Assembly: GCA_002315505.1 (NCBI GenBank)
Contig: DCGX01000024.1
Coordinates: 1-29,103, forward strand
DNA from: Ruminococcaceae bacterium UBA1767
Lineage (GTDB): Bacteria > Bacillota > Clostridia > Oscillospirales > Acutalibacteraceae
DNA: 29,103 nt
Reading direction: 5' to 3'
Shown: positions 7,667-16,219 of the stretch, piece after piece
How the letters are laid out: each line of letters begins with the position of its first letter
How positions within the stretch are numbered: position 1 is the first letter of the stretch
The notes under the pieces: generated by a model
What the model was told of the DNA's origin: nothing
Seen by the model: only the letters and a program-made list of their open reading frames with translations
Databases searched by the model: none
Made by a program: the position numbers and the translations under genes

Positions 7667-8782
7667 TCAGATATTTTCTAAAAATTTTTCAATTTTGTTT
7701 ATTCTTTCTTCAATATTAAAAGCCTTTGAACGGAGCTTTTCCTGTGATGTAAATTCGTTTAGAATTTCTGGATTTTCCAATGCTTTTTTAATTGAAAAAT
7801 ATAAATCTTCATCGCTGTTTTCACAGATAATTCCGCATTCGTTTTCACCGAAAATCTCTTTCATTCCCGAGCAATCCACAGTGATTACGGGAACACCGAG
7901 AATGACTGCTTCCGCAACTGCGGAGCTGTAGCCTTCGGCATAGGATGAGCAGATAAAGATGTCGGAATTTTTAATATATTTGTACGGATTTTCCTGAAAT
8001 CCCATCAAAAAAATGCGGTCGGAAAGATTCAGTTTGTTTATTAAATCCCTCAGTTTTTTTTCTTCTTCACCGCTACCGAGAATTAACAAAGAAAAATCAA
8101 AATTTTCTTCTTTAAGCCTTGAACAAATTTTTATAATTCTTTCGTAACCCTTTATAAATGTAAGCCTGCCGCACATTATCAGTATCGGTTTTTTATAAAA
8201 ACTTAATTCAGTATTTTCATTTGAAAGGTTAATTATTTTATCAAAATCAATGACGTTGTACAGTACGAAAACCTTGTCTTCCATTCCGTATTTTTTTACG
8301 AAGGAATCCTTCATGCTTTGCGAAACACATACAACTGCATCGAACTTTTCATAGCATTCTTTTTCTTTTTGCGCAGAGCCGAAAATCATTTCACTCCAAG
8401 GATTGTTGAGAACATCAGTGTGTACCCACGCAATTTTTTTTGCCTTGCTTTTTGAATTGCCGATAATTTTTGTTGCATATCCTTCGCAAAAAGCAACCTC
8501 AATATCGTAGTCACCTTTTATGTAATTTTTACGAACAAAATCCTCGGAAAAAGTGAGCGAGGATTTTATAATTATTTTATTAAAAAGTTCGTTGTTTTTT
8601 TTCTGTGTAAAGCTGTGATATTTTGCATTCTTTTTTATTTTTTCCGTGTGAATTTCTCCGTCGGTTTCGCTGACAACCGTTACATCAAATTTATTTTTGT
8701 CGAGCTTTTCAATCATATTTGAAAATACGGCTTCTGCTCCGCCGCCGCCGAGAGATTCAATAAAAAATAATACAGATTTCAA
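7667..8782 (-). CDS. family 4 (GT-B fold) glycosyltransferase
   Basis: 371 residues. N-terminal Rossmann half begins SVLFFIESLGGGGAEAVFSN; C-terminal half has PILIMCGRLTFIKGYERII, ILGSGEEEKKLRDLI, MGFQENPYKYIKNSDIFICSS and the nucleotide-sugar motif EGYSSAVAEAVILGVPVI (E-x7-E). It probably transfers a sugar to a lipid carrier or surface glycan in the cytoplasm. Start chosen at the ATG behind GGAGGTGA. Cotranscribed with the VTT protein and close to a dTDP-sugar gene, which fits a small surface-polysaccharide cluster. Exact substrate unknown. Confidence 0.92.
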   Translation of the reverse strand: MKSVLFFIESLGGGGAEAVFSNMIEKLDKNKFDVTVVSETDGEIHTEKIKKNAKYHSFTQKKNNELFNKIIIKSSLTFSEDFVRKNYIKGDYDIEVAFCEGYATKIIGNSKSKAKKIAWVHTDVLNNPWSEMIFGSAQKEKECYEKFDAVVCVSQSMKDSFVKKYGMEDKVFVLYNVIDFDKIINLSNENTELSFYKKPILIMCGRLTFIKGYERIIKICSRLKEENFDFSLLILGSGEEEKKLRDLINKLNLSDRIFLMGFQENPYKYIKNSDIFICSSYAEGYSSAVAEAVILGVPVITVDCSGMKEIFGENECGIICENSDEDLYFSIKKALENPEILNEFTSQEKLRSKAFNIEERINKIEKFLENI

Positions 8783-8804
8783 AATATCACCTCCGGAAAG
8801 TATA

Positions 8805-8845
8805 TAAAAGAAAAACCGATTTAATTAAAAATCGGTTATTTTTTG
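8805..8845 (-). terminator. intrinsic terminator after rfbB
   Basis: A perfect 9-base stem, AACCGATTT / AAATCGGTT (8814-8822 with 8829-8837, loop AATTAA), is followed on the minus strand by TTTCTTTTATA. It starts right after the rfbB stop, so the GT4-VTT operon downstream likely needs its own promoter. Confidence 0.85.
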
Positions 8846-9865
8846 TCATCTGTTAGTGTACATCTTATCGTAGTACTCTGTATATTCACCGCTGATTATG
8901 TTCTGCCACCAATCCTCGTTGTCGAGATACCACTGAATTGTTTTCTTAATTCCGTCTGCAAATTTTGTTTCGGGCAACCAACCTAATTCGTTGTGAATTT
9001 TCTCGGGATTGATTGCATATCGAAGGTCGTGACCCTTTCGGTCGGTAACATAGGTGATGAGGTCCTCCGACTTGCCGAGCTCCTTGATGATGAGCTTGAC
9101 AACGTCAATATTTCTCATTTCATTGTGACCGCCGATGTTGTAAACCTCACCGATTCTGCCGTCGTGAATAATTAAATCAATAGCAGAGCAGTGGTCTTCA
9201 ACGTAAAGCCAGTCACGGATGTTGAGTCCCTCGCCGTAAACGGGAAGACTCTTTCCGTGAAGAGCATTGATAATCATGAGAGGAATGAGCTTCTCGGGAA
9301 AATGATACGGGCCGTAGTTGTTTGAGCAGCGTGAAATTGTAACAGGAGCATTGAAGGTTCTGTTATATGCCTGAACAAGCAAATCAGCTCCTGCCTTACT
9401 TGCAGAATACGGACTTGAAGTGTGAATCGGGGTGTCCTCGCTGAAGAAAAGGTCAGGTCTGTCAAGCGGAAGGTCGCCGTAAACCTCGTCAGTTGATACC
9501 TGGTGATATCTTGCAACACCGAATTTGAGTGTTGCATCAAGAAGAACCTGAGTACCCATAACATTTGTCATGAGGAACACCTCGGGCTCAAGAATTGAAC
9601 GGTCAACGTGGCTCTCTGCGGCAAAGTTAACAACCTTGTCGAATTTTTCCTCCTCAAAGAGCTTGTAAACAAAAGGTCTGTCAGTTATGTCACCCTTAAC
9701 AAACTTGAAGTGAGGATTTTTCATGGCCTCCTCAAGTGTGGAAAGATTACCCGCATATGTGAGTTTGTCGAGAACAACAATATCATAGTCAGGGTGTTTT
9801 TTAAGCATAAAATATACAAAATTGCTGCCGATAAATCCGGCACCGCCTGTAACAAGAATTTTCAT
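8846..9865 (-). CDS. rfbB: dTDP-glucose 4,6-dehydratase
   Basis: 339 residues from the ATG at 9865 (MKILVTGGAGFIGSNFV). An earlier in-frame ATG at 9883 would add six residues but consumes the AAAGG ribosome site. Short-chain dehydrogenase features: the NAD-binding GxxGxxG, FAAESHVDRSI, the STDEVYGDL segment, and the YSASKAGAD catalytic Tyr-x3-Lys. It converts dTDP-glucose to dTDP-4-keto-6-deoxyglucose, the second step toward dTDP-rhamnose. The partner genes rfbA, C and D are not in this window, so it stands alone with its own promoter and terminator. Confidence 0.96.
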   Translation of the reverse strand: MKILVTGGAGFIGSNFVYFMLKKHPDYDIVVLDKLTYAGNLSTLEEAMKNPHFKFVKGDITDRPFVYKLFEEEKFDKVVNFAAESHVDRSILEPEVFLMTNVMGTQVLLDATLKFGVARYHQVSTDEVYGDLPLDRPDLFFSEDTPIHTSSPYSASKAGADLLVQAYNRTFNAPVTISRCSNNYGPYHFPEKLIPLMIINALHGKSLPVYGEGLNIRDWLYVEDHCSAIDLIIHDGRIGEVYNIGGHNEMRNIDVVKLIIKELGKSEDLITYVTDRKGHDLRYAINPEKIHNELGWLPETKFADGIKKTIQWYLDNEDWWQNIISGEYTEYYDKMYTNR

Positions 9866-9897
9866 AGATACAGAACCTTTCATGGATTGTTGATTGT

Positions 9898-9926
9898 ATT
9901 TTACATTATTATTGAAATTAAATCAA
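9898..9926 (-). promoter_or_regulatory. promoter of rfbB
   Basis: Minus strand TTGATT (9921-9926), 17 bases, TAAAAT (9898-9903). It lies about 30-60 bases ahead of the start codon. Confidence 0.7.
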
Positions 9927-9958
9927 TAGTTTAAACAAGAAAATACAATAATATACTA

Positions 9959-10000
9959 TTGATTTTGGAGCCGAAATGCTTTATTATATATTGGTATAAT
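9959..10000 (+). promoter_or_regulatory. promoter region of the DUF2238-like gene
   Basis: TTGATT (9959-9964), 17 bases, TATTAT (9982-9987). A second option is the extended -10 TGGTATAAT at 9992-10000. Either gives a very short leader before the ATG at 10019. Confidence 0.6.
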
Positions 10001-10018
10001 TCTTATTGGAGATAATTT

Positions 10019-10684
10019 ATGAAGAAAAAAGTTTTGAATCCTATTCCGCCTTTACCGAAGGGTGTTCAGATTACTTGGTGGACCTGCAGAGGACTGCTTT
10101 TTATATGGGGCACTGTAATGATGTTCTCGGGTTACACAACAGAATTTCTTGAAGCGATGTTTGCAATAATATTCACGCATCTGTGGGATTTGTTCCAGCT
10201 TCTCGGCGGAAAAACATTTATAACACTCGTTCCGCACAGAGTTCAGACAATGCTGAATATTTTACTTTGTTTCGGAGTTGTTGTCGGAACAACGGTGAAT
10301 AAATTCACGACCTTCGAGTACATTGATGTTCCCGAGCATTATATGTCGGGCTTCATTGCAACAGCAGGAAGCTACGACCTTGCTGTGATTATTCAGTCAA
10401 AGCAGCCTAAGGATAAACGAATCAGCCCTGCGCTTGCGGCAATGTTTTCGCTTGCATTCGGTGTGACTTTGCTGGTCGGCTGGGAATTTTATGAATTTAC
10501 AATGGACAGGCTTTACGGATTGAATTTGCAGAGAAATGTTTTCAATTCCGAGGCAGGTCTGATTGATACAATGGTGGACTTGATTTTCGGTGCGGCAGGC
10601 TGTCTGACGGGAATGTTCTTCACTGCGTTTTCAAGAGCTAAACAGGAACGTAAATTACAAGGAAGTAAAAAAGATGAGAAGTAA
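10019..10684 (+). CDS. DUF2238-like integral membrane protein
   Basis: 221 residues with five or six hydrophobic segments, for example GLLFIWGTVMMFSGY and MLNILLCFGVVVGTTV. A conserved-looking acidic motif follows: GWEFYEFTMDRLYG then GLIDTMVDLIFGAAGCLTG, resembling the DUF2238/YjdF membrane family. Function unknown. The ribosome site TTGGAGA lies 8 bases ahead of the ATG. The stop codon region overlaps the start of a tiny downstream gene, and a secreted CHAP protein follows on the same strand. Confidence 0.72.
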   Translation: MKKKVLNPIPPLPKGVQITWWTCRGLLFIWGTVMMFSGYTTEFLEAMFAIIFTHLWDLFQLLGGKTFITLVPHRVQTMLNILLCFGVVVGTTVNKFTTFEYIDVPEHYMSGFIATAGSYDLAVIIQSKQPKDKRISPALAAMFSLAFGVTLLVGWEFYEFTMDRLYGLNLQRNVFNSEAGLIDTMVDLIFGAAGCLTGMFFTAFSRAKQERKLQGSKKDEK

Positions 10685-10769
10685 CTGGACAAGAATAATG
10701 GCATTAATAATGGCAGGACTTATTTTACTCGGAACAATTACGGGAGTTGTCAGCTGTTTATTGCACTGA
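10674..10769 (+). CDS. 31-residue single-helix membrane microprotein (Prli42-like in form)
   Basis: ATG at 10674 lies inside the last codons of the upstream gene (out of frame). GGAAGT sits 8-10 bases upstream, and the frame closes with TGA at 10767. The peptide is MRSNWTRIM, a hydrophobic helix of about 18 residues (ALIMAGLILLGTITGVV), then SCLLH. The short basic N-terminus, one helix and almost no tail resemble Prli42, the tiny membrane anchor of the stressosome, but residue-level homology cannot be shown here. The translational overlap, ribosome site and clean amphiphilic layout argue that it is real. Confidence 0.6.
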   Translation: MRSNWTRIMALIMAGLILLGTITGVVSCLLH

Positions 10770-10787
10770 TGAAGGGAGAAAGGGTCA

Positions 10788-12659
10788 GTGAAGGCAAAAA
10801 GAATATTATCTTTGTTGCTTGCAATACTGATATGTGTTTCATTTTGCACAGCTTCAGGTGCGGCGGCTTATGTTGATTACTGGCCGAACACTCACAGAAA
10901 CACAGGTCAGCATACAGCGGACATTATCGGTGTGGCAAGAACTCAGCTGGGATATACTGAGCTGAGCACTTCAACAGGTCTGCCGATATCCTCGAGTCAG
11001 GACGGCGGATATACCAAGTACGGTTCATATTTCGGTGAGCCGTGCGGTGCATGGTGTATGTATTTCATTTCGTGGTGTGCTTATCAGGCAGGGATTCCGT
11101 CATCAATAGTGCCAAGACTCGGCAACTGTAACACGGCAGTTGACTGGTACAAAAATCACAACAGATATTTTACTCCGTCCTCGGGATATGTGCCTAAGAC
11201 GGGTGATATGATTTTCTATAACTGGAGCGGCAGAACATCTGCTCAGCACGTTGGACTGGTAACAGGTGTTTCGGGCAGCTCAATTTATACAATTGAGGGA
11301 AATACAAACGGCTCACTTGGATATCAATGTGCAGGCAAAACAAGAACAATTTCGGCGAGCTATATTGTAGGCTACGGTGTGCCGAATTATAACGATTCCG
11401 AAACCTATGTCGGTTCGTATTCGTTTGCTTCATCTGTCGGCGGAAGCTACACATCAAGGTCGGATTCGATTATTTACAGCACGTCAAAGCTGTCAATCAT
11501 CACAACCACAGCAACTCAGATTATGAGCGATAAGGCGGTGCTGAATGGCGGAATAAATAACTCGGGTTCATTGAGAATTTCATCGAAGGGCTTCTATTTC
11601 GGTGATGAAAAAAATAACCTTAAAAAATATTCCGACGGAAGCTCCACGAGCGAAAAGGAAATTACTCTTTCAATGAGTACCGAGGATATGAAGCTCACTC
11701 TGAAGCCGAAATCGACATATTATTATCGTGCATATGCCACGATTGACGGCAATGATTATATGGGACCGATGTATGCGGTTGAAACGATTGACGATAAACC
11801 GAAGCAGATTGTAATCAGTGAAGAGAGCATAAATGTCGGTGTCGGACAGACTACCGAGCTTATGGCGGCACAGCTTCCGTTCGGCTCATTAGATAAAGGT
11901 CTTACCTGGAAATCAGAGGACGAAAGCATTGTTAAGGTGGACAATAACGGAATTGTTACGGGTGTCGGCTTCGGTGAGGCTGAAATAACGGTAACGTCTA
12001 ATTACGGTAACGTCAGCTCATCGTGTAAGGTGAATGTTCTTATTTCGTCACCGCAGAATTTTGAGCTTAAAAATGCGAGCTATAAATCCATTATTATTAA
12101 ATGGGATAAGGTTGATAACGCAAAGGGCTATGTGCTTTACAAGATGAAAAACGGAGATGAGAAATTCTTAAGGTACAAGGAATTCGATGCGGATGAAACT
12201 GAATTTCTCGATAAGGAAATCACACCGGGCGAGAAATACTATTATAAAATAATGACTCTTGCGAAGAATGATGATTATGACAGCGACATGAGTGACGTTG
12301 CATATATCTGTGCAAGTCTGCCGACGGTATCCGATTTCAAGGCAAGGCAAAAAGATGACGGAAGCGTTGAGTTTACGTGGTCAAAGGTTAAAAAGGCAGA
12401 TAAATATATAGTTTATCGTTCTGACAGTGAAAACGGACTTTATACCGCAATCGCTACGGTTTATTCACCGGAATACCTTGACAGCACAGAGCAGAGTAAT
12501 GGTACATTCTATTATAAAATTGTCTGTGCAAATGAAAATAAGAAATGTATCAGTGATTATTCAAAAGTAATTTGTGCTACAGTAAGCGGTACAGATAACA
12601 GTATTATACCTGCTCAGATATCAAGAGCAAAAGTCGGATTCAGTATGGCAAGAATCTAA
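10788..12659 (+). CDS. secreted CHAP-domain protein with Ig-like and fibronectin III repeats
   Basis: 623 residues from a GTG start behind GAAGGGAGAAAGGG. Signal peptide: KAKR followed by a hydrophobic core and an SGAAA cleavage site near residue 27. CHAP amidase domain at about 40-200 with the catalytic Cys in CGAWCMYFISWC and His in AQHVGLV. A Ser/Thr-rich linker follows; a beta-rich region at about 235-335; a Big_2-type Ig-like domain at about 340-420 (VGQTTELMAAQLP, GLTWKSEDESIVKVDNNGIVTG); then two fibronectin III domains at about 420-600. CHAP enzymes cut peptidoglycan cross-bridges or stems. This is probably an exported wall hydrolase or adhesin-like remodelling enzyme. No sortase or SLH anchor is seen. 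Confidence 0.88.
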   Translation: MKAKRILSLLLAILICVSFCTASGAAAYVDYWPNTHRNTGQHTADIIGVARTQLGYTELSTSTGLPISSSQDGGYTKYGSYFGEPCGAWCMYFISWCAYQAGIPSSIVPRLGNCNTAVDWYKNHNRYFTPSSGYVPKTGDMIFYNWSGRTSAQHVGLVTGVSGSSIYTIEGNTNGSLGYQCAGKTRTISASYIVGYGVPNYNDSETYVGSYSFASSVGGSYTSRSDSIIYSTSKLSIITTTATQIMSDKAVLNGGINNSGSLRISSKGFYFGDEKNNLKKYSDGSSTSEKEITLSMSTEDMKLTLKPKSTYYYRAYATIDGNDYMGPMYAVETIDDKPKQIVISEESINVGVGQTTELMAAQLPFGSLDKGLTWKSEDESIVKVDNNGIVTGVGFGEAEITVTSNYGNVSSSCKVNVLISSPQNFELKNASYKSIIIKWDKVDNAKGYVLYKMKNGDEKFLRYKEFDADETEFLDKEITPGEKYYYKIMTLAKNDDYDSDMSDVAYICASLPTVSDFKARQKDDGSVEFTWSKVKKADKYIVYRSDSENGLYTAIATVYSPEYLDSTEQSNGTFYYKIVCANENKKCISDYSKVICATVSGTDNSIIPAQISRAKVGFSMARI

Positions 12660-12677
12660 AATGAAATAAACACAAAA

Positions 12678-12715
12678 ACAGGGCTGTCAAATCGACAACC
12701 CTGTAATTTTTTATT
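12678..12715. terminator. bidirectional intrinsic terminator between convergent genes
   Basis: ACAGGGCTGTC pairs with GACAACCCTGT (one G-T pair), with T-runs on the plus side and A-runs mirrored for the minus-strand gene. Confidence 0.88.
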
Positions 12716-12719
12716 AAGC

Positions 12720-13064
12720 TTAAACTGAAAAAATATTTGAAATCCAGAGAGCAAGAATAACGTAAGCAACTGCAAGAATAATAATTCCATAGTACAGTGC
12801 AGACATAATATAGTACATCTTTTTGTTGGCATTTTCACCCGTGAAGCTGAATCGCTCAATGCTTGCTTTCTGTGCTGACATTATAATTGTAAACATCAGT
12901 CCTGCGGCATAAAGTACCATCGGTGCGGCCGACAGGGTGATTGATTTTGTATGAATAATTATTCCGGCAATGGCAATCACAACCGAAACGGCAAGCCATA
13001 TATATTTTTCTTTTTTATTAATCGGTTTCTCGGGTTTATTCTCTTCTTTTTTCAGTCCAGCCAT
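12720..13064 (-). CDS. small three-helix membrane protein, unknown function
   Basis: 114 residues: a Lys/Glu-rich N-terminus, then hydrophobic segments at about 26-44 (YIWLAVSVVIAIAGIIIH), 50-70 and 85-110. No family recognised. A GAGGAA ribosome site precedes the ATG. It stands alone between the CHAP gene terminator and the aminopeptidase gene. Confidence 0.7.
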   Translation of the reverse strand: MAGLKKEENKPEKPINKKEKYIWLAVSVVIAIAGIIIHTKSITLSAAPMVLYAAGLMFTIIMSAQKASIERFSFTGENANKKMYYIMSALYYGIIILAVAYVILALWISNIFSV

Positions 13065-13130
13065 ATATATTCCTCATTTTTTCATTATGCAAAGATAATA
13101 ACACATCTTATTTTAAAATTCAAGAAAAAA

Positions 13131-14540
13131 TTATTCAGCTTCAAAGAATGCTTTGAAGGCCTTGTTTGCCATGTAAACATCGAGCTTGGCAATCAACTCA
13201 TACGGGGCGTGCATTGAGAGAACAGGAACGCCGACATCAATAACATCAACGTCGAGATTTGCAATGTATTTTGCAACCGTTCCGCCGCCGCCTGCATCAA
13301 CAGCACCGAGCTCACCCATCTGCCAGTTAACATTTGCCTTGTTGAAAATTCGTGTAACCTCGCCGACATATTCCGCACTTGCGTCAGATGTGCCACCCTT
13401 ACCTCTTGCACCTGTGTATTTAGTAACAACGATACCTCTGTTAATATAAGACGAATTCTTCGGCTCAAACGGAGAGGAGAAGGTCGGGTCAAATGCGGCG
13501 TTAACATCGGCAGAAAGACACTTGCTTTTTGAGAGAACATCTCTTCCCTTAAGGCCGTCTGCACGTGCAAGGTCGGCAATGAAATTTTTAAGGTAAACAG
13601 ATTCAAGACCTGTGTTACCGTCGGAGCCTGTTTCCTCCTTGTCTGTGAGAACTGCAACAGCAGTGTACTCAGGAACATCGTCAAGCTCAAGAATAGCCAT
13701 AAGCTCAGGGTATGCGCAAACACGATCGTCATGACCGTAACCACCGATAAGACTGCGGTCAAATCCGATATCATTTACCCTTGCGGCAGGAACAGCCTCA
13801 AGCTCTGCTGTGAGGAAATCCTCTTCAATCATACCGTATTTTTCGTTAAGAATATTGAGAATGTTGAGTTTGACAAGCTCACTTCCCTTGTCATCCTTGA
13901 ACGGGAACGAGCCGACAATAATATTAAGCTCTTCACCCTTGATACCTTCGCCGAGAGTTCTCTTGCTCTGCTCAGCTGCAAGGTGCGGAAGAAGGTCGGA
14001 AACAACAAACTGCGGTTCACCCTCTTTTTCACCGATGCTGACTTCAACCTCAGTGCCGTCACGAAGAACGACAACACCATGGAGTGAAAGCGGCATAGCT
14101 GTCCACTGATATTTTTTAATTCCGCCGTAGTAATGAGTTTTGAACAAAGCAATTTCATTCTGCTCATACAATGGGTTCGGCTTTAAGTCAAGACGTGGCG
14201 AATCAATATGTGCGGCGGCAATTCGAGTGCCTTCTGCAACAGGCTTTTTACCGATAACTGCAAGGATAACAGCTTTCTTTCGGTTAAGATAATATACCTT
14301 GTCACCTGCGTTGTATTTTTTCATATTGTCGAACGGAACGAAGCCGTTCTTTTCAGCCTCAGCTACAACAAATTTTGCGACCTCACGCTCAGTTTTGTTG
14401 TCGTTGAGGAATTTTTTATAGCCTTCTGCAAAATCCATTGCCTTTTTCATTTCAGCATCGTCAACAAAATCTGCTGTATGCTTTTTGTTCATAAAGAGCT
14501 TTTCACGAAGAAGCTCTGCCTGTGTTTTTTCTTCTGCCAT
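13131..14540 (-). CDS. M18 family zinc aminopeptidase
   Basis: 469 residues. Metal-site motifs of family M18: AAHIDSPRLDLKP (first His), GYGHDDRVCAYPELMAI (bridging Asp), TDKEETGSDGNTG (catalytic and metal Glu), SADVNAAFDPTF, and the late SMHAPYELIAKLDVYMA (last His). This family forms cytosolic dodecamers that remove N-terminal, often acidic, residues from peptides. Start follows AAGGAGGATATTACCT, a strong ribosome site. Codon use is less A+T-rich than its neighbours, as expected of a well-expressed gene. It is monocistronic. Confidence 0.95.
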   Translation of the reverse strand: MAEEKTQAELLREKLFMNKKHTADFVDDAEMKKAMDFAEGYKKFLNDNKTEREVAKFVVAEAEKNGFVPFDNMKKYNAGDKVYYLNRKKAVILAVIGKKPVAEGTRIAAAHIDSPRLDLKPNPLYEQNEIALFKTHYYGGIKKYQWTAMPLSLHGVVVLRDGTEVEVSIGEKEGEPQFVVSDLLPHLAAEQSKRTLGEGIKGEELNIIVGSFPFKDDKGSELVKLNILNILNEKYGMIEEDFLTAELEAVPAARVNDIGFDRSLIGGYGHDDRVCAYPELMAILELDDVPEYTAVAVLTDKEETGSDGNTGLESVYLKNFIADLARADGLKGRDVLSKSKCLSADVNAAFDPTFSSPFEPKNSSYINRGIVVTKYTGARGKGGTSDASAEYVGEVTRIFNKANVNWQMGELGAVDAGGGGTVAKYIANLDVDVIDVGVPVLSMHAPYELIAKLDVYMANKAFKAFFEAE

Positions 14541-14628
14541 AGGTAATATCCTCCTTAAATCGACTGTAAAATATATAATAAATTTTTATTCGCTTACGTG
14601 TTGCGACATAATATTTATCTGCTGTAAA

Positions 14629-16218
14629 TTATAATGATTTCAGTTCCGAATCAATCGTGAATTCACCATAGTTTCGGACAAGAATATCGGCTCTGTCGAT
14701 ATAGTATTGGTCATTCGGCTGAGCATTTATTCGTAAGTCTGCGGTATTCTCGTCGATTCCGTCACGTGCGATTATTCTCTTTTTACGGGTTTCGTAATCA
14801 GCGAGCACAACAATCATTTTATCACAGTAATCTGCGAGCTTGCTGTCGAAAATTGCCGCCGCATCAATGATAAATCCCTTATAATTTTTGTCAAAATTTT
14901 CCTTGATAATTCTAAGAGCTTTTTCTGTGATTGCCGGGTGGGTGATTGAGTTTAGCTTCTGACGATTTTCCTCGCACGAGAATGCCTTTTCTGCAAGAGC
15001 ACTGCGAATAAGATTTTCGTTTTCGTCAAGAATATCGTTGCCGAATGTGTCAGCCAGTTTTTTCAAAACGGGCGAACCTTTTTCGACAATTTCTCTTGCA
15101 AGAATGTCGCCGTCAATGATGAAATAATTTTTTTGTTCAAGATGCTTTGCAACTGTTGTTTTGCCTGCACCCGTTTGTCCCGTCAGACCGAAAATTTTCG
15201 GTGCATTGATAACTCTGAATGCGGCTGAGCGAAGAAGTCTGTTGTAAACTCCGAGACCGACACCATCGCTTGACGGAGCACGGACAAAGACTCTTTTTGC
15301 TCCCATTTCGTCAAACTCACGAAGTGCGGAAAACAATTTGTTCGCCTGCTCCTCGGGATGATTTTCACTTCCGAAGGTGAGATACGGAATATTTATTTTA
15401 TCCTTGTCGGTGTCAAAGCAAAGTGCCATGTCACCGTCCTCGTGAACCGCATCAATGTAGCAAAGATATTCCGGAAGACTTCCTTTTATAATGGAAACCT
15501 CCGCCTTCGGTGCATAGTGCTTGTATTTCATACCGGGACTTGACGGCTTAACTCCTGCTTCAAGCTGAGCTAAAACTGCCTTGTCAATTTCGACTTCGCC
15601 GAGTACATCGCATAATTGCTCGTGAGTGATTCCGCCCGGTCTGAGAAGACGCGACGGATTGGTTGCAAGCGTGACAACTGTCGATTCAATTCCGACGGCA
15701 CATTCTCCGCCGTCAACGATAGCATCAATTTTGCCGTTCATATCGTCAAGCACGTGCTTTGCGGTTGTGGGACTCGGAAGGCCTGAGGTGTTTGCCGACG
15801 GTGCGGCAAGCGGACAACCCGATTTTTCAATGAGTGCTTTTGCTGTCGGATGTGACGGCATACGGATTGCAACAGTGTCAAGACCTGCGCTGACCTCCTT
15901 CGGAATAATATCCGATTTCGGAAGAATAATAGTCATCGGACCTGGCCAGTATTTTTCGGCGAGAGCCTTCGCTTTTTCGGGAACCTCACGAACAAGTCGG
16001 TAGATTTCATCAAAACGGCTTATGTGAACAATCAGCGGATTGTCCATCGGTCTGCCCTTTGCCTTAAAAATCTTGGCAACGGCTTCACCGTTAAGAGCAT
16101 CTGCGGCAAGTCCGTAAACAGTTTCGGTAGGTATTGCGACAAGACCGCCGTTTTTAAGTATTAGGGCGGCTCTGTCTATTCCGTTGCTGTCATCGGCTTT
16201 AATAAATTCTGTGTTCAT
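14629..16218 (-). CDS. fusion: threonylcarbamoyl-AMP synthase (Sua5) + dephospho-CoA kinase (CoaE)
   Basis: 529 residues in one uninterrupted frame. Residues 1-338 are a Sua5/YrdC enzyme with a full Sua5 C-terminal domain: PTETVYGLAADA, KIFKAKGRPMDNPLIVH, PSANTSGLPSPT, SPGMKYKHYAPKAEV. It makes threonylcarbamoyl-AMP for the t6A modification of ANN-decoding tRNAs. Residues 342-529 are a CoaE-like kinase: Walker A GLTGQTGAGKTT, DGDILAREIV, then ITHPAI and a DRADILVRNYG end. This is the last step of coenzyme A synthesis. CoaE usually has GSGK and DAD; here GAGK and DGD. The gene begins 1 base after prfA ends, so it is coupled to release factor 1. Confidence 0.9.
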   Translation of the reverse strand: MNTEFIKADDSNGIDRAALILKNGGLVAIPTETVYGLAADALNGEAVAKIFKAKGRPMDNPLIVHISRFDEIYRLVREVPEKAKALAEKYWPGPMTIILPKSDIIPKEVSAGLDTVAIRMPSHPTAKALIEKSGCPLAAPSANTSGLPSPTTAKHVLDDMNGKIDAIVDGGECAVGIESTVVTLATNPSRLLRPGGITHEQLCDVLGEVEIDKAVLAQLEAGVKPSSPGMKYKHYAPKAEVSIIKGSLPEYLCYIDAVHEDGDMALCFDTDKDKINIPYLTFGSENHPEEQANKLFSALREFDEMGAKRVFVRAPSSDGVGLGVYNRLLRSAAFRVINAPKIFGLTGQTGAGKTTVAKHLEQKNYFIIDGDILAREIVEKGSPVLKKLADTFGNDILDENENLIRSALAEKAFSCEENRQKLNSITHPAITEKALRIIKENFDKNYKGFIIDAAAIFDSKLADYCDKMIVVLADYETRKKRIIARDGIDENTADLRINAQPNDQYYIDRADILVRNYGEFTIDSELKSL

Positions 16219-16219
16219 T

